Notes: generated by a model not told the origin, from the letters alone. A DNA stretch of 64,000 bases from JAFIEN01 sp051859505 (GCA_051859505.1 JBHYFN010000019.1:1-64000), one strand, 5' to 3'; counted from the stretch's first letter, positions 24,566 to 34,369 are shown. Translations and numbers: made by a program.

Positions 24566-26099
24566 TCACGCGCCCCCCGCGATCGAACAGCCAGAACAAG
24601 GTCAGGCTGAGCGCGACAAGCAGCAGCCCCGCACCCGCCGCCGCCTCCATCCGATAGGCGCCCATCAGCCGGTGCATGACAAGCGGCAGCGTTGCCTGCC
24701 CTTCCGTCGCAAACAGCGCGATGACCCCCAGATCGCCCATCGACAGCGCCGCCGTGAGGCCCGCGGCAAAGCCCAGCTGCCGACGCAGGCGCGGCAGGAT
24801 CAGGATGCGAAGGCGGGGCCATCCCGTCAGACCCAGCGAGGTGGCAGTGCGGCCATGGGCGGCCTCGATCCGCTCGACCTCGGGCGCGAGGGCGCGCAGG
24901 GCGAAGGGCAGGCTCATCACCGCATTGACCAGCGCCGTGACGGGAAGGGCAAGGTCGGCAGGGCGGATCACCGGAAACAGGATCAGGAACAGCCCCGTCC
25001 CCAGCACCAGCGACGAGGTCGCCAGCGGCAGCGAGCCTGCCAGCAATGCCAGCCCCCCACCCCTGAGCGCGAGTGCCAGCGCCATCGGCAGGCACAAGGC
25101 AACCGACGCCAGCGCCACAGCCACCGACCGCCCCGCCGCGGCCCAGACCTCGGGTGGCAGGGCCATCAACCCCGGCAGCCCCCGGACGGCGATGGCCCCA
25201 AGCGGAACCAGCAGGAACAGGGCGGCACAGGTGATCGCCACCGCATCCAGCGCCCGCGACAGGGGCGAGGCGGCATCCCAGCGCTGGACGCTGCGGTCAA
25301 GGCCTGCGCCCAGCGCCTCGGGCGGGGTGGCGCGCCAGACGGCCAGCGCGGCCAGGGCGCAAAGGGCGAACTGGATCAGCGCCAGCAGGGCCGCGCGGAC
25401 AAGGTCGAAATCGAAGCGCAGCGCCTGATAGATGGCCAGCTCCACCGTGGTGGCGCGCGGCCCTCCGCCAAGGGTCAGGGCGACGGCAAAGCTGGTCAGG
25501 CAGATCAGGAAGATCACCAGAAGCGCGCCCGGCACGACGCGGGCCAGCATCGGCCATTCCAGAAGGCGGCCGACGGGGGCGTTCAGCGAGGCGGCCAGCC
25601 GGAACCTCTCGGCCGGGATCGAGAGCCAGCCCTGCAGGATCAGCCGGGTCGCCAGCGGCAGGTTGAAGAAGACATGGGCCAGCACGACCCCGTGAAATCC
25701 GTAGATCGAGACAGGCGGCAGGCCGAGCCATTCCAGCGCAGCGTTAACCAGACCGCCCCGTCCGAAGACCGCCAGAAGCCCGATCACCGCGACGATGACC
25801 GGCAGGATGAAGGGCGCCCCCATCAGCGTGACCAGCACCCCCCGCCCCGCAAAGCGCCGCCGGGCCAGGGCGCGGGCCACGGGGATCGCAAGCCCGACCG
25901 ACAGGAGCGCCGAGACGGCGGCCTGCGTCACCGTGAACCGCACCGCCGCCCAATCCGCCGCCGAGAGGCCAGCCGTTCCGCCTGCACGCAGGCCAAGCGG
26001 AACCAGCGCGCCAAGGCAGAGGGCGGCCAGCCCGACAGCGACCGCCCCGCCCGGGGCACGCAGCCCCGTCGGCGCTAGTTGGCCAGAGCGTCGCGCCAT
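24552..26099 (-). CDS. thiP: Thiamine ABC transporter, permease
   Basis: 515 aa, the normal length for ThiP, which contains two fused permease halves of about six helices each. Each half has an EAA-type loop (for example ...SLNAPVGRLLEWPMLARVVPG and ...SLGLTGWPRLRILILPRL). Overlaps thiB by 25 nt upstream and thiQ by 14 nt downstream, so the three are translated together. Inner membrane. Confidence 0.95.
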   Translation of the reverse strand: MARRSGQLAPTGLRAPGGAVAVGLAALCLGALVPLGLRAGGTAGLSAADWAAVRFTVTQAAVSALLSVGLAIPVARALARRRFAGRGVLVTLMGAPFILPVIVAVIGLLAVFGRGGLVNAALEWLGLPPVSIYGFHGVVLAHVFFNLPLATRLILQGWLSIPAERFRLAASLNAPVGRLLEWPMLARVVPGALLVIFLICLTSFAVALTLGGGPRATTVELAIYQALRFDFDLVRAALLALIQFALCALAALAVWRATPPEALGAGLDRSVQRWDAASPLSRALDAVAITCAALFLLVPLGAIAVRGLPGLMALPPEVWAAAGRSVAVALASVALCLPMALALALRGGGLALLAGSLPLATSSLVLGTGLFLILFPVIRPADLALPVTALVNAVMSLPFALRALAPEVERIEAAHGRTATSLGLTGWPRLRILILPRLRRQLGFAAGLTAALSMGDLGVIALFATEGQATLPLVMHRLMGAYRMEAAAGAGLLLVALSLTLFWLFDRGGRVNADT

Positions 26100-27073
26100 T
26101 CCGCCAGCGCCTTATCGCGGATCGCGGCGGCCTCCTGGGGTGAGAAGAGCAGGCTGGTTTCGGGCTCGATCAACGTGCCGAACCCGTCGGGAAGCCCGCC
26201 TTCCGGGGTGACGGCCGGGTACATCCAGTTGGTCTCGGGGATGGCCGACTGGAAGCCGTCGGACAGGATGAAGGCCATGAAGCGGTCGGCCAGTTCGGGC
26301 TGGCTGCTGGCGGCAAGGCGGCCGGCAACCTCGACCTGGAGGTAGTGACCTTCGTCGAAGGGCAGGGCGACATAGCCGTCGTCACCCTCGGCGATCAGGT
26401 GATAGGCGGGCGAGGTGGTGTAGGACAGGACAAGGTCGGCCTCGCCTTCAAGGAACAGGCCATAGGCCTCGGACCAGCCGGGGGTGACGGTGACGATGTT
26501 GTCCGAAAGCTCGGCCCAGATCTCGGGCGCCGCGTCCCCATGGGCCGCCTTGACCCACATCAGCAGGCCAAGACCGGGGGTCGAGGAGCGGGGATCCTGG
26601 ATCAGGATGCTGGCGCCGCTTTCGGCAAGCTCGGGGAAGGAGGAAGGGGCCGGGCCATCGGCGCGGCCGACGAAGGCGAACCAGCCCCAGTCGAAGGGCA
26701 GGAAGTCGGGATCGTCCCAGGTGATCGGCAGGTCCAGATCGCCCGTGACCCCGTGCGGCGCGAAAAGGCCGGTTTCGCGGGCGGCATGGGTCAGGTTGGT
26801 GTCGAGGCCCAGGATGATGTCGGCCTCGGTCCGGGCGCCTTCAAGCTGCAACCGGGCCAGCAGGGCCGCCCCGTCGCCGGCCGCGACGAAGCGCAGTTCG
26901 CAGGCACACTCGGCCTCGAAGGCAGCCTTGATCGCCGGGCCGGGGCCCCAGTCCGAGGTGAAGCTGTCATAGGTATAGACGGTGAGGACGGGGGTTTCCG
27001 CCCAGGCGGCAGGTGCGGCAAGGCCGCCTGCAGCAAGGGCAAGTCCCGCGACACGGATCAGATGGGTCTTCAT
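26075..27073 (-). CDS. thiB: Periplasmic thiamine-binding protein
   Basis: 332 aa. Delivers thiamine to ThiPQ. Signal peptide MKTHLIRVAGLALAAGGLAA ending near AWA; the mature part begins ETPVLTVYTYDSF, a hallmark of ThiB/TbpA, and later has DWGWFAFVGR and LVLSYTTSPAYH matching the family. First gene of the thiBPQ operon; its leader is the TPP riboswitch at 27126-27213, only about 50 nt from the start codon, so control at translation initiation or early termination is likely. Confidence 0.96.
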   Translation of the reverse strand: MKTHLIRVAGLALAAGGLAAPAAWAETPVLTVYTYDSFTSDWGPGPAIKAAFEAECACELRFVAAGDGAALLARLQLEGARTEADIILGLDTNLTHAARETGLFAPHGVTGDLDLPITWDDPDFLPFDWGWFAFVGRADGPAPSSFPELAESGASILIQDPRSSTPGLGLLMWVKAAHGDAAPEIWAELSDNIVTVTPGWSEAYGLFLEGEADLVLSYTTSPAYHLIAEGDDGYVALPFDEGHYLQVEVAGRLAASSQPELADRFMAFILSDGFQSAIPETNWMYPAVTPEGGLPDGFGTLIEPETSLLFSPQEAAAIRDKALAEWRDALAN

Positions 27074-27125
27074 GTGGTCATCCTTTCAATGCGCCGGACG
27101 GATGGGGGCATTGCGGATGAGCGCG

Positions 27126-27213
27126 CTACCTTCCCTCCGCCGGTATGAGCCGGTTCAGGTTCAACGGGTTTGCGGATCACCGCATCTCAGCCCTGTTGCC
27201 AGGACACCCCGAG
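27126..27213 (-). promoter_or_regulatory. TPP riboswitch (THI element)
   Basis: Read on the minus strand, the leader of thiB contains GGCTGAGATGCGG, ACCCGTTGAACCTGA and the closing GGCGGAGGGAAGGTAG in the right order, which are the conserved parts of the thiamine pyrophosphate aptamer. The P1 side begins near CGGGGTGTCC. The element ends about 52 nt before the thiB start. High thiamine pyrophosphate should repress thiBPQ. Confidence 0.95.
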
Positions 27214-27251
27214 GTGAGGCAGAGCATAGCTGACGCCACGCCGGCCGCAAG

Positions 27252-27277
27252 GGCAGGAATTTGGCCAAATTCCTGCC
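27252..27277. repeat. Perfect 26-bp AT-centred palindrome
   Basis: GGCAGGAATTTGG followed directly by its exact reverse complement (13 bp per arm). It lies in the divergent space between thiB and aroC, and stands out because its core is AT-rich in a GC-rich background. A related palindrome follows 26 bp later. Confidence 0.85.
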
Positions 27278-27302
27278 TGCCCCGCGGCCGGGCATGGGGC
27301 GC

Positions 27303-27327
27303 CCAAGATTTTTGGCAAAAATCTTGG
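27303..27327. repeat. 25-bp AT-rich palindrome, second copy of the type
   Basis: CCAAGATTTTTG, one central G, then the exact 12-bp reverse complement. Same layout as the element at 27252-27277 (GC clamp, AT-rich arm, GGC/GGCC centre). It lies 54 bp before the aroC start and could be a hairpin in a leader RNA or a DNA site. Confidence 0.85.
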
Positions 27328-27380
27328 CCCGGCCCCGGCGATTGCGTATGGCAGGGCAGCGCGGTGCAAGGAGGCAGGCC

Positions 27381-28496
27381 ATGTCGTTCAATTCATTCGG
27401 TCACGTCTTCCGCTTCACCACATGGGGCGAAAGTCACGGTCACGCATTGGGTGCCGTTGTCGACGGCTGCCCGCCCGGCATCGCGCTGGACGAGGCGATG
27501 TTGCAGCACTGGCTGGACAAACGCCGCCCCGGCCAGAACAAGAACACCACCCAGCGGCAGGAACCGGATGCGGTCGAGATCCTCTCGGGCCTCTACGAAG
27601 GCCGCACGACCGGCACCCCGATCCAGCTTCTGATCCGCAATACCGATCAGCGCTCGAAGGATTATGGCGACATCCTGCGCACCTTCCGCCCCGGCCATGC
27701 CGATATCACCTATCATCAGAAATACGGCCTGCGTGATCCGCGCGGTGGCGGACGCTCCAGCGCGCGCGAGACGGCCGCACGGGTCGCGGCCGGTGGCGTC
27801 GCGCGCGAGGTGCTGAGGGCGCTGGCGCCGAAGGTGCAGATCAAGGGCTACATGGTGCAGATGGGGCCGAAGGTGATCGACAGGTCGCGCTTTGACTGGG
27901 ACGCGATCGACGGCAATGATTTCTGGTGCCCCGATCCGGCCGTGGCGGCGGAATGGGAGGATTACCTCGATTACCTGCGCCGCAAGGACCACAATTCGGT
28001 GGGCGCGATGATCGAGGTCGTGGCCCGCGGCGTGCCTGCGGGGCTGGGGGCGCCGGTCTATGGCAAGCTCGATTCGGACCTTGCCAGTGCGATGATGTCG
28101 ATCAATGCGGTCAAGGGCGTCGAGATCGGCGACGGGATGGCGGTTGCCGCGCTGACCGGGCGCGAGAATGCCGACGAGATCTTCATGGGCGATGACGGCC
28201 CGGTCTATGGGTCGAACCACGCCGGCGGCATTCTGGGCGGGATCTCGACCGGGCAGGACATCGTGGTGCGCTTCTCGATCAAGCCGACATCCTCGATCCT
28301 TTCGCCGCGCGCTTCGATCACGCTTGAAGGCGAGGCGACCGAGGTGGTGACAAAGGGCCGCCATGACCCCTGCGTCGGCATCCGCGCCGTGCCGGTGGGC
28401 GAGGCGATGATGGCGCTGGTTCTGGCCGATCACCTGCTGCTGGACCGGGCCCAGACCGGCGGGGTGCGGGGGCGGATCGGGCCTGCGTCAGACTGA
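27381..28496 (+). CDS. aroC: Chorismate synthase
   Basis: 371 aa. Converts 5-enolpyruvylshikimate-3-phosphate to chorismate using reduced FMN. Start ATG at 27381 follows AAGGAGG at 27368-27374. The family signatures are present: GESHGHALGAVVDGCPPG (near residue 15), DPRGGGRSSARETAARVAAG, and GGILGGISTGQDIVVRFSIKPT. The frame is open upstream of the chosen start but the Shine-Dalgarno sequence and the normal N-terminus MSFNSFGHVFRFTTWGESHG settle it. Converges with yejF, with a 9-nt overlap of the 3' ends. Confidence 0.97.
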   Translation: MSFNSFGHVFRFTTWGESHGHALGAVVDGCPPGIALDEAMLQHWLDKRRPGQNKNTTQRQEPDAVEILSGLYEGRTTGTPIQLLIRNTDQRSKDYGDILRTFRPGHADITYHQKYGLRDPRGGGRSSARETAARVAAGGVAREVLRALAPKVQIKGYMVQMGPKVIDRSRFDWDAIDGNDFWCPDPAVAAEWEDYLDYLRRKDHNSVGAMIEVVARGVPAGLGAPVYGKLDSDLASAMMSINAVKGVEIGDGMAVAALTGRENADEIFMGDDGPVYGSNHAGGILGGISTGQDIVVRFSIKPTSSILSPRASITLEGEATEVVTKGRHDPCVGIRAVPVGEAMMALVLADHLLLDRAQTGGVRGRIGPASD

Positions 28497-30092
28497 AACG
28501 GCCTGCGCCTCGAAGGCGGCGGCCATCAGGGTGCGGGTATAGTCCGTCTGCGGCGCATCGAAGATCGCCTCGGCCGTCCCGGCCTCGACCACATCGCCGT
28601 TCTGCATCACCATGACCTTGTGCGACATGGCGCGCACGACCTTGAGGTCGTGGCTGATGAACAGATAGGCGAGGCCGTATTTCTGCTGCAGATCGCGCAG
28701 CAGCTTCACGATCTGGACCTGTACCGTCATGTCGAGAGCGCTTGTCGGTTCGTCCAGAACGATCAGCCGGGGCCGCAGCACCAGCGCGCGCGCGATGGCG
28801 ATCCTTTGTCGCTGACCGCCCGAGAATTCATGCGGATAGCGGTGCATCATGGCCGGGTCGAGGCCGACCTCGGCCATCATCTCGGCCACCATCTCATGCG
28901 CGTTGCGGCCGCCTTCGGTGCCGTGGACGCCCAGCCCCTCGGCGATGATCTGCTCCACCGTCATCCGGGGCGAGAGCGACCCGAACGGATCCTGAAAGAC
29001 GATCTGCATGTCGCGCCGAAGCGGGCGCATCTGGCGCTGATTGAGGCCGTCGATCCGGCGCCCCAGCAGCAGGATCGGCCCTTCGGACCGGATCAGGCGC
29101 ATGATGGCAAGGGCCAGCGTCGTCTTGCCCGAGCCGCTTTCGCCGACGATCCCGATGGTTTCACCGGCGCGCACTGACAACGTTGCCGCATTCACCGCCT
29201 TGATATGGCCCACCGTCTTTTTCAAGAGGCCCCTCTGGATCGGAAACCAGATCCGCAGGTCCGAGGTTTCTGCCACGACCTCGGCGCTTTCGGACACGGG
29301 GGCGGGCGTGCCGGTCGATTCGGCGGCAAGAAGCAATCTGGTATAGGGGTGGGTCGGATTGGCGAAGATCTCTTCCGTCGGCCCTTGTTCGACGATCTCG
29401 CCATTCTTCATGACGCAGACCCGATCCGCCATCCGCCGCACGATGGTCAGGTCGTGGGTGATGAACAGCATGCTCATCCCCTCGGCCGCCTTCAGCTCGG
29501 CCAGAAGGTCAAGGATCTGGGCCTGGATCGTCACGTCAAGCGCGGTGGTGGGTTCGTCGGCAACCAGAAGCTCGGGCCCGTTGGCAAGGGCCATGGCGAT
29601 CATCACCCGCTGGCGCTGGCCGCCCGAAAGCTGGTGCGGATAGGCGGTCAGCCGGGTTTCGGGATCGCGGATGCCGACCTTTGTCAGCAGTTCGAGGATG
29701 CGTTCGCGCACCGCCGGGCCGCGCAGGCCCTGATGCAGCTCGATCGATTCGGCAAGCTGCTTCTGGATCGTGTGCAGCGGGTTGAGCGAGGTCATCGGCT
29801 CTTGAAAAATGAAGCTGATGTCATTGCCGCGCACCCGGCGCAGTTCAGCCTCGGAGGCGCCGACCATCTGTTTGCCGTCGTAGCGGACCTCGCCCTCGAT
29901 CATGGCGCTGTCGCCCAGAAGCTGGACGGTCGAGAGGGCCGTCACCGACTTGCCCGAGCCGCTTTCCCCGACAAGGGCGACCGTTTCGCCCTTCTTCACG
30001 TCGAAGGTGACACCGCGCACGGCATGGACTTCATTTCCGTCCTGTCGAAAACGGATATGGAGGTTCCTCACTTCGAGGACGGCACGCCTCAT
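28488..30092 (-). CDS. yejF: Peptide/microcin C-type ABC transporter, dual ATPase
   Basis: 534 aa with two complete nucleotide-binding domains in one chain: first half (1-250) with GESGSGKS and LSGGQRQR; second half (about 280-534) with GESGSGKT and FSGGQRQR, each with Walker B and switch His. This is the YejF layout of the oligopeptide family. The frame extends upstream inside yejE, but ATG at 30092 overlaps the yejE stop as ATGA and gives the standard N-terminus MRRAVLEVRNLHI. Last gene of yejABEF. Confidence 0.95.
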   Translation of the reverse strand: MRRAVLEVRNLHIRFRQDGNEVHAVRGVTFDVKKGETVALVGESGSGKSVTALSTVQLLGDSAMIEGEVRYDGKQMVGASEAELRRVRGNDISFIFQEPMTSLNPLHTIQKQLAESIELHQGLRGPAVRERILELLTKVGIRDPETRLTAYPHQLSGGQRQRVMIAMALANGPELLVADEPTTALDVTIQAQILDLLAELKAAEGMSMLFITHDLTIVRRMADRVCVMKNGEIVEQGPTEEIFANPTHPYTRLLLAAESTGTPAPVSESAEVVAETSDLRIWFPIQRGLLKKTVGHIKAVNAATLSVRAGETIGIVGESGSGKTTLALAIMRLIRSEGPILLLGRRIDGLNQRQMRPLRRDMQIVFQDPFGSLSPRMTVEQIIAEGLGVHGTEGGRNAHEMVAEMMAEVGLDPAMMHRYPHEFSGGQRQRIAIARALVLRPRLIVLDEPTSALDMTVQVQIVKLLRDLQQKYGLAYLFISHDLKVVRAMSHKVMVMQNGDVVEAGTAEAIFDAPQTDYTRTLMAAAFEAQAVSV

Positions 30093-31195
30093 GAGAAAGT
30101 CTTTCTGGGATCGAAGGCGTCGCGCACCCCTTCGAAGATGAAGACCAGCAGCGACAGCATGATCGCGAAGGTGAAGAAGGCGGTGAAGCCAAGCCAGGGC
30201 GCCTGCAGGTTCTGCTTGGCCTGCAACGTCATCTCGCCCAGCGAGGGCGAAGAGGCGGGCAGGCCGAAGCCGAGGAAATCGAGGCTGGCCAGCGTTCCGA
30301 TGGCGCCGGTGACAAGGAAGGGCAGCAGGGTGACGGTGGCGACCATCGCATTGGGCAGCATGTGGCGGAACATGATCGTCCAGTCGTTGACGCCAAGCGC
30401 GCGGGCGGCGCGGACATATTCGAAATTCCGCGCCCGCAGGAATTCTGCCCGGACCACGCCGACAAGGGCCGGCCATCCGAAGAGGACGGTCAGGAGAACG
30501 ATGAGCCAGAAACTTCGTTGAACAAGCGCAAAGACGATGATGATCACATAGAGCGAGGGGATGCCGGTCCAGACCTCGATCACGCGCTGAAAGACAAGGT
30601 CCGTCCAGCCGCCAAGGAACCCCTGCACCGCGCCCGCGATGATGCCGATGACTGAGGCGCAGCTTACCACGACGATGGCGAAAAAGACCGAGAGCCGGAA
30701 CCCGTAGATCACCCGGGCCGTCACATCGCGTTTGGTATCGTCTGTGCCCAGCCAGTTCGTCGCCGACGGAGGAGAGGGCGCAACGCCGGGCACATCCACG
30801 ATGGTGTTGTAGGAATAGGGGATCAGCGGCCAGATCATCCAGCCACGCTGGAAATCGTCGTGCTCGATCGTGCCTTCCCTTGCGGCGGCGATAAGGCCCT
30901 CGGGATCGTCATAGCATGCGTCCATGCCGCCGGTGTGGATCAGGCACTGCAGCTCGACATCAAGGTAGCGGGCCGGCGTGCGCAGATCGCCGCCGAAATC
31001 GCGCTCCGAGAAGTACTGGAACACCGGCATTCGCAGCTCGCCCCGGAAGCTGACGAGGATGGGTTTGTCATTGGCGATGAACTCGGCAAAGAGGGACAGG
31101 CCGAACAGCACCGAAAAGATCATGAGGGACCAGAAGGCCCGACGGTTGCGCTTGAAGTTGCGCCAGCGGCGCTGGTTCAGGGGGGACAGGCGCAT
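30089..31195 (-). CDS. yejE: Peptide ABC transporter permease
   Basis: 368 aa. N-terminal LNQRRWRNFKRNRRAFWSL then a helix (about 22-40), a periplasmic domain of roughly 130 residues, and five C-terminal helices with the EAA loop ARALGVNDWTIMFRHMLPN. Matches YejE in length and layout. It starts 3 nt after the yejB stop and its stop overlaps yejF by 4 nt. Confidence 0.94.
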   Translation of the reverse strand: MRLSPLNQRRWRNFKRNRRAFWSLMIFSVLFGLSLFAEFIANDKPILVSFRGELRMPVFQYFSERDFGGDLRTPARYLDVELQCLIHTGGMDACYDDPEGLIAAAREGTIEHDDFQRGWMIWPLIPYSYNTIVDVPGVAPSPPSATNWLGTDDTKRDVTARVIYGFRLSVFFAIVVVSCASVIGIIAGAVQGFLGGWTDLVFQRVIEVWTGIPSLYVIIIVFALVQRSFWLIVLLTVLFGWPALVGVVRAEFLRARNFEYVRAARALGVNDWTIMFRHMLPNAMVATVTLLPFLVTGAIGTLASLDFLGFGLPASSPSLGEMTLQAKQNLQAPWLGFTAFFTFAIMLSLLVFIFEGVRDAFDPRKTFS

Positions 31196-31198
31196 GCT

Positions 31199-32287
31199 CT
31201 AGCCCCGGCTTTCGAAATCGATGCGGGGATCGATCAGAACATAGGTCAGGTCGGTGATGATCCCGATCACAAGCCCCATCAGCGAAAAGGCGAAAAGCGT
31301 GCCGAAGATCACCGGGTAATCCCGCTGCAGTGCCGCCTCGAAGCCCAGCCGCCCCAGACCGTCAAGCGAGAAGAGCGTCTCGATGATCAGGCTGCCGCCG
31401 AAGAAGACGCCGATGAACAGGGCCGGAAAGCCCGAGATGACGATCAGCATCCCGTTGCGGAACACATGGCCGTAAAGCACGCGGCGTTCGGTCAGCCCCT
31501 TGGCCTTGGCCGTCATGACATACTGCTTCTTGATCTCGTCCAGAAAGCTGTTCTTCGTCAGAAGCGTCAGCGTGGCGAAGGACGAGATCGTCAGGGCCAG
31601 AACCGGCAGCGCGATGTGCCAGAAATAATCAAGCACCTTGCCGATCATGCTCAGATCGGCCCAGTTGTCCGAGGTCAGCCCCCGCAGCGGGAAGATGCGC
31701 CAGTAGGAACCGCCGGCGAAGAGGACGATCAGCAGGATCGCGAAGAGGAAGCCCGGGATCGCATAGCCCACGATGATCGCGCCGCTGGTCCAGGTATCGA
31801 AGGGAGAGCCGTCGCGCACCGCCTTGCGGATGCCCAGCGGGATCGAGATCAGATAGGCGATCAGCGTGGACCAGAGGCCGAGGGTGATCGAAACGGGCAT
31901 CTTTTCAAGCACCAGGTCCACGACCGAAACCGACCGGAACCAGCTGTTCCCGAAATCGAACCGCATGTAGTTCCACATCATCGTGAGGAACCGTTCCAGG
32001 GGTGGCTTGTCGAAACCGAATTCGCGTTCAAGCTGGGCGATGAACTCGGGCGGAAGGCCACGCGCCCCCAGATAGCGCGAGTCGAAATCCGATGCCTCCA
32101 TCGCCATCTGCGCGTCGCCACCGCCGCCCGCGATCCCCTGGAACACGTCGCCGCGCCCCTCCATCTCGGCGATGATCTGTTCGATCGGACCGCCGGGGAC
32201 GAATTGCACGAGGGTGAAATTGACGATCATGATCCCCAGAAGCGTGGGGATCACGAGAAGCAAGCGTCGCAGGATATAGGCGCCCAT
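31199..32287 (-). CDS. yejB: Peptide ABC transporter permease
   Basis: 362 aa. Begins MGAYILRRLLLVIPTLLGIM, the standard DppB/YejB amphipathic start and first helix, with a periplasmic insert containing GRGDVFQGIAGGGGD characteristic of YejB. Six helices; EAA-like loop with KAKGLTERRVLYGHVFRNG. Forms the channel with YejE. Lies 18 nt after yejA. Confidence 0.94.
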   Translation of the reverse strand: MGAYILRRLLLVIPTLLGIMIVNFTLVQFVPGGPIEQIIAEMEGRGDVFQGIAGGGGDAQMAMEASDFDSRYLGARGLPPEFIAQLEREFGFDKPPLERFLTMMWNYMRFDFGNSWFRSVSVVDLVLEKMPVSITLGLWSTLIAYLISIPLGIRKAVRDGSPFDTWTSGAIIVGYAIPGFLFAILLIVLFAGGSYWRIFPLRGLTSDNWADLSMIGKVLDYFWHIALPVLALTISSFATLTLLTKNSFLDEIKKQYVMTAKAKGLTERRVLYGHVFRNGMLIVISGFPALFIGVFFGGSLIIETLFSLDGLGRLGFEAALQRDYPVIFGTLFAFSLMGLVIGIITDLTYVLIDPRIDFESRG

Positions 32288-32305
32288 GGGCCGTGCCGGC
32301 CCTTT

Positions 32306-34231
32306 CTAGCGCCGCAAGGCGCCGGCGGCGCGCAGCGACTCGGCCTTGTCTTCGTTGAACCACCAGAAATCCAGATGGCCCAGCGCATAGGGCGGCAGCG
32401 GATCGGGATGTTCGAACATGTCGAAATAGGCGACCCAGTAGTTGGGATTGTACCAGGTCGGAATGATGAACATCTCGCGCCGCATGATCCGGTCGATGGC
32501 GCGCACGCCTGCGGCCATCTCGTCGAAGGAGTCGGCCTCGATCACCGTCTCGATGATCTTGTCCACCGCCGGATGCGAGAAGCTGGCCGGGTTGAACAGA
32601 TCGCCCAGCCCGTCGCTGCCAAAGCGCTGCCCCAGCCCGATCCCCTCTTCCAGCCCGTTGTTGTAGCCGTCAAGGATCATGTCCCAGTCGAAGCTGCGCT
32701 CGCGGTTGGTGTATTGCGCGGGATCGACCCGGTTGTAGGTGGCGCGCACCCCAAGGCGGGTGAGGTTGTCGACATAGGGAAGGATGATCCGGTCAAGCGT
32801 CGGATTGTCGGCAAGGAATTCGAGGGTGAAGACCTGCCCCTGCGCGTTGCGCAGAAGGCCGTCGTCGCCGCTTTCCCAGCCCGCCTCCTCCATCAGCGCG
32901 ATGGCGGCGCGCAGGTTGGCGCGGTCAAGCTGCTGTTCGCCCGAGGTGTGCGGCATCGTGACAGGCTCGGTCAGGATCTCGGGATCGATAAGATCGGCGA
33001 CCGATTGCAGGATCTCGAGCTCGCGCCCTTCGGGCACGCCCTGGGCGGCCAGCGCACTGTTCTGCCAAAAGCTTTCGCGCTGTTCGAACAGGCCGTACTG
33101 CAGCGTCTCGTTCGTCCAGGTGAAGTTGAACATCAGGGCGATCGCCTGACGGGCGCGGACATCCTCGAATTGCGGCCGCTGCAGGTTCATCACGAAGCCG
33201 GTCGCCGGCGGCAGGTTGCCGTTGGGCAGTTCGGTCTTGACGACATGGCCGTTGTTGAGGGCCGGGAAATCGTATTGCGTCGCCCATTGCAGCGAGGAAT
33301 TCTCTTGCCGGAAGGTATATTCGCCGGCCTTGAACGCCTCGAAGGCGGCGGTGGCATCGGCGAAATACTCGACCCGGATCACATCAAAATTGTTGCGGCC
33401 CTGGTTGATCGGCAGATCATTGCCCCAATAGTCGGGATTGCGCCGGTAGGTGATCGAGCGGTTGATGTCGAAACCGTCAAGCATGTAGGGCCCGGAGCCG
33501 GGCGAGATCTCGAGCCGGCTTTCGTCCAGCCGCGCCCCCGTTTCCTCGTACCATGCGCGCGACCAGATCGGCGTGCCGCCCGCCTGGTTGATAAGGTTCT
33601 TGCGCGGCACATCCTCGCCGAAGGTGAACTTGACGGTGTAATCGTCCAGCGCCTCGACCAGCGGGATCAGCTCGCCCACCGCCTGCGCATAGGAGGGCAG
33701 GCCCTGTTCCAGCAGCAGCATGTGCGAAAAGACCACGTCATGCGCCGTCAGCGGCGTGCCGTCCGAGAACCGCGCCTCGGGGCGCATGTGGAAGATCACC
33801 CAATCCTCGCTTTCGGGATATTCGAGATGGGTGCAGATCAGGCAGTAATCGGCGCTGACCTCGTCGGCGGTGCCGATCATGAGGGATTCGTAGCCGATGG
33901 TGGACAGCGCCCCGGCGCGGCCTTCGCGCGAGTAGGGGTTGAAACTGTCGAACGTCCCCTGCGCCGAGATCGAGATCGTGCCCCCCTTGGGCGCCTCGGG
34001 ATTGACGTAGTCGAGATGCGGGAAATCGGCCGGGTATTTCAGCTCGCCGAAGGTGGAATAGCCGTGGCTGGTGATGATCGTCTCATCCTCGGCCAAGGCC
34101 TTGCTGCCCAGCAGCGCACCGATGGCAAGAAGCACTAGGCCCAGTGATCGCGCGCTTGCTCTGCCTTCGATGACCTCGGCAGCCACGTCATGCTTGGGAA
34201 AGTCGGACGACGAAGGGCGCTGCATCTTCAT
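32306..34231 (-). CDS. yejA: Periplasmic peptide-binding protein
   Basis: 641 aa from ATG at 34231. SBP family 5 (DppA/OppA-like), the YejA branch, which binds microcin C-like or other peptides. A longer reading starts at 34252, but AGGAG sits 7 nt before 34231. The hydrophobic export signal lies unusually far in (about residues 29-47, SLGLVLLAIGALLGSKALA), after a polar stretch. The mature part has SHGYSTFGELKYPADFPHLDYVNPEAPKGG-type residues and later FNFTWTNETLQYGLF, both typical of YejA. First gene of yejABEF. Confidence 0.93.
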   Translation of the reverse strand: MKMQRPSSSDFPKHDVAAEVIEGRASARSLGLVLLAIGALLGSKALAEDETIITSHGYSTFGELKYPADFPHLDYVNPEAPKGGTISISAQGTFDSFNPYSREGRAGALSTIGYESLMIGTADEVSADYCLICTHLEYPESEDWVIFHMRPEARFSDGTPLTAHDVVFSHMLLLEQGLPSYAQAVGELIPLVEALDDYTVKFTFGEDVPRKNLINQAGGTPIWSRAWYEETGARLDESRLEISPGSGPYMLDGFDINRSITYRRNPDYWGNDLPINQGRNNFDVIRVEYFADATAAFEAFKAGEYTFRQENSSLQWATQYDFPALNNGHVVKTELPNGNLPPATGFVMNLQRPQFEDVRARQAIALMFNFTWTNETLQYGLFEQRESFWQNSALAAQGVPEGRELEILQSVADLIDPEILTEPVTMPHTSGEQQLDRANLRAAIALMEEAGWESGDDGLLRNAQGQVFTLEFLADNPTLDRIILPYVDNLTRLGVRATYNRVDPAQYTNRERSFDWDMILDGYNNGLEEGIGLGQRFGSDGLGDLFNPASFSHPAVDKIIETVIEADSFDEMAAGVRAIDRIMRREMFIIPTWYNPNYWVAYFDMFEHPDPLPPYALGHLDFWWFNEDKAESLRAAGALRR

Positions 34232-34369
34232 GATACTCTCCTGCTGGGTCATCTTCGGGCGGATATCCTGAACCTGTAGCTAAAGGTCGGAAAGTCGAAC
34301 ATTCAAGTTGAGTTTGCGTGAGCCGACACGGAAACCCGGACTTTCGGCACATTGCCCCGGATCCGCACG

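Noticed and set aside
30860..34138. A 1092-codon plus-strand open frame across yejE, yejB and yejA
   Set aside because: It runs antisense across three separate genes and their boundaries, which no real gene would do; composition is Gly/Arg/His-rich low-information.
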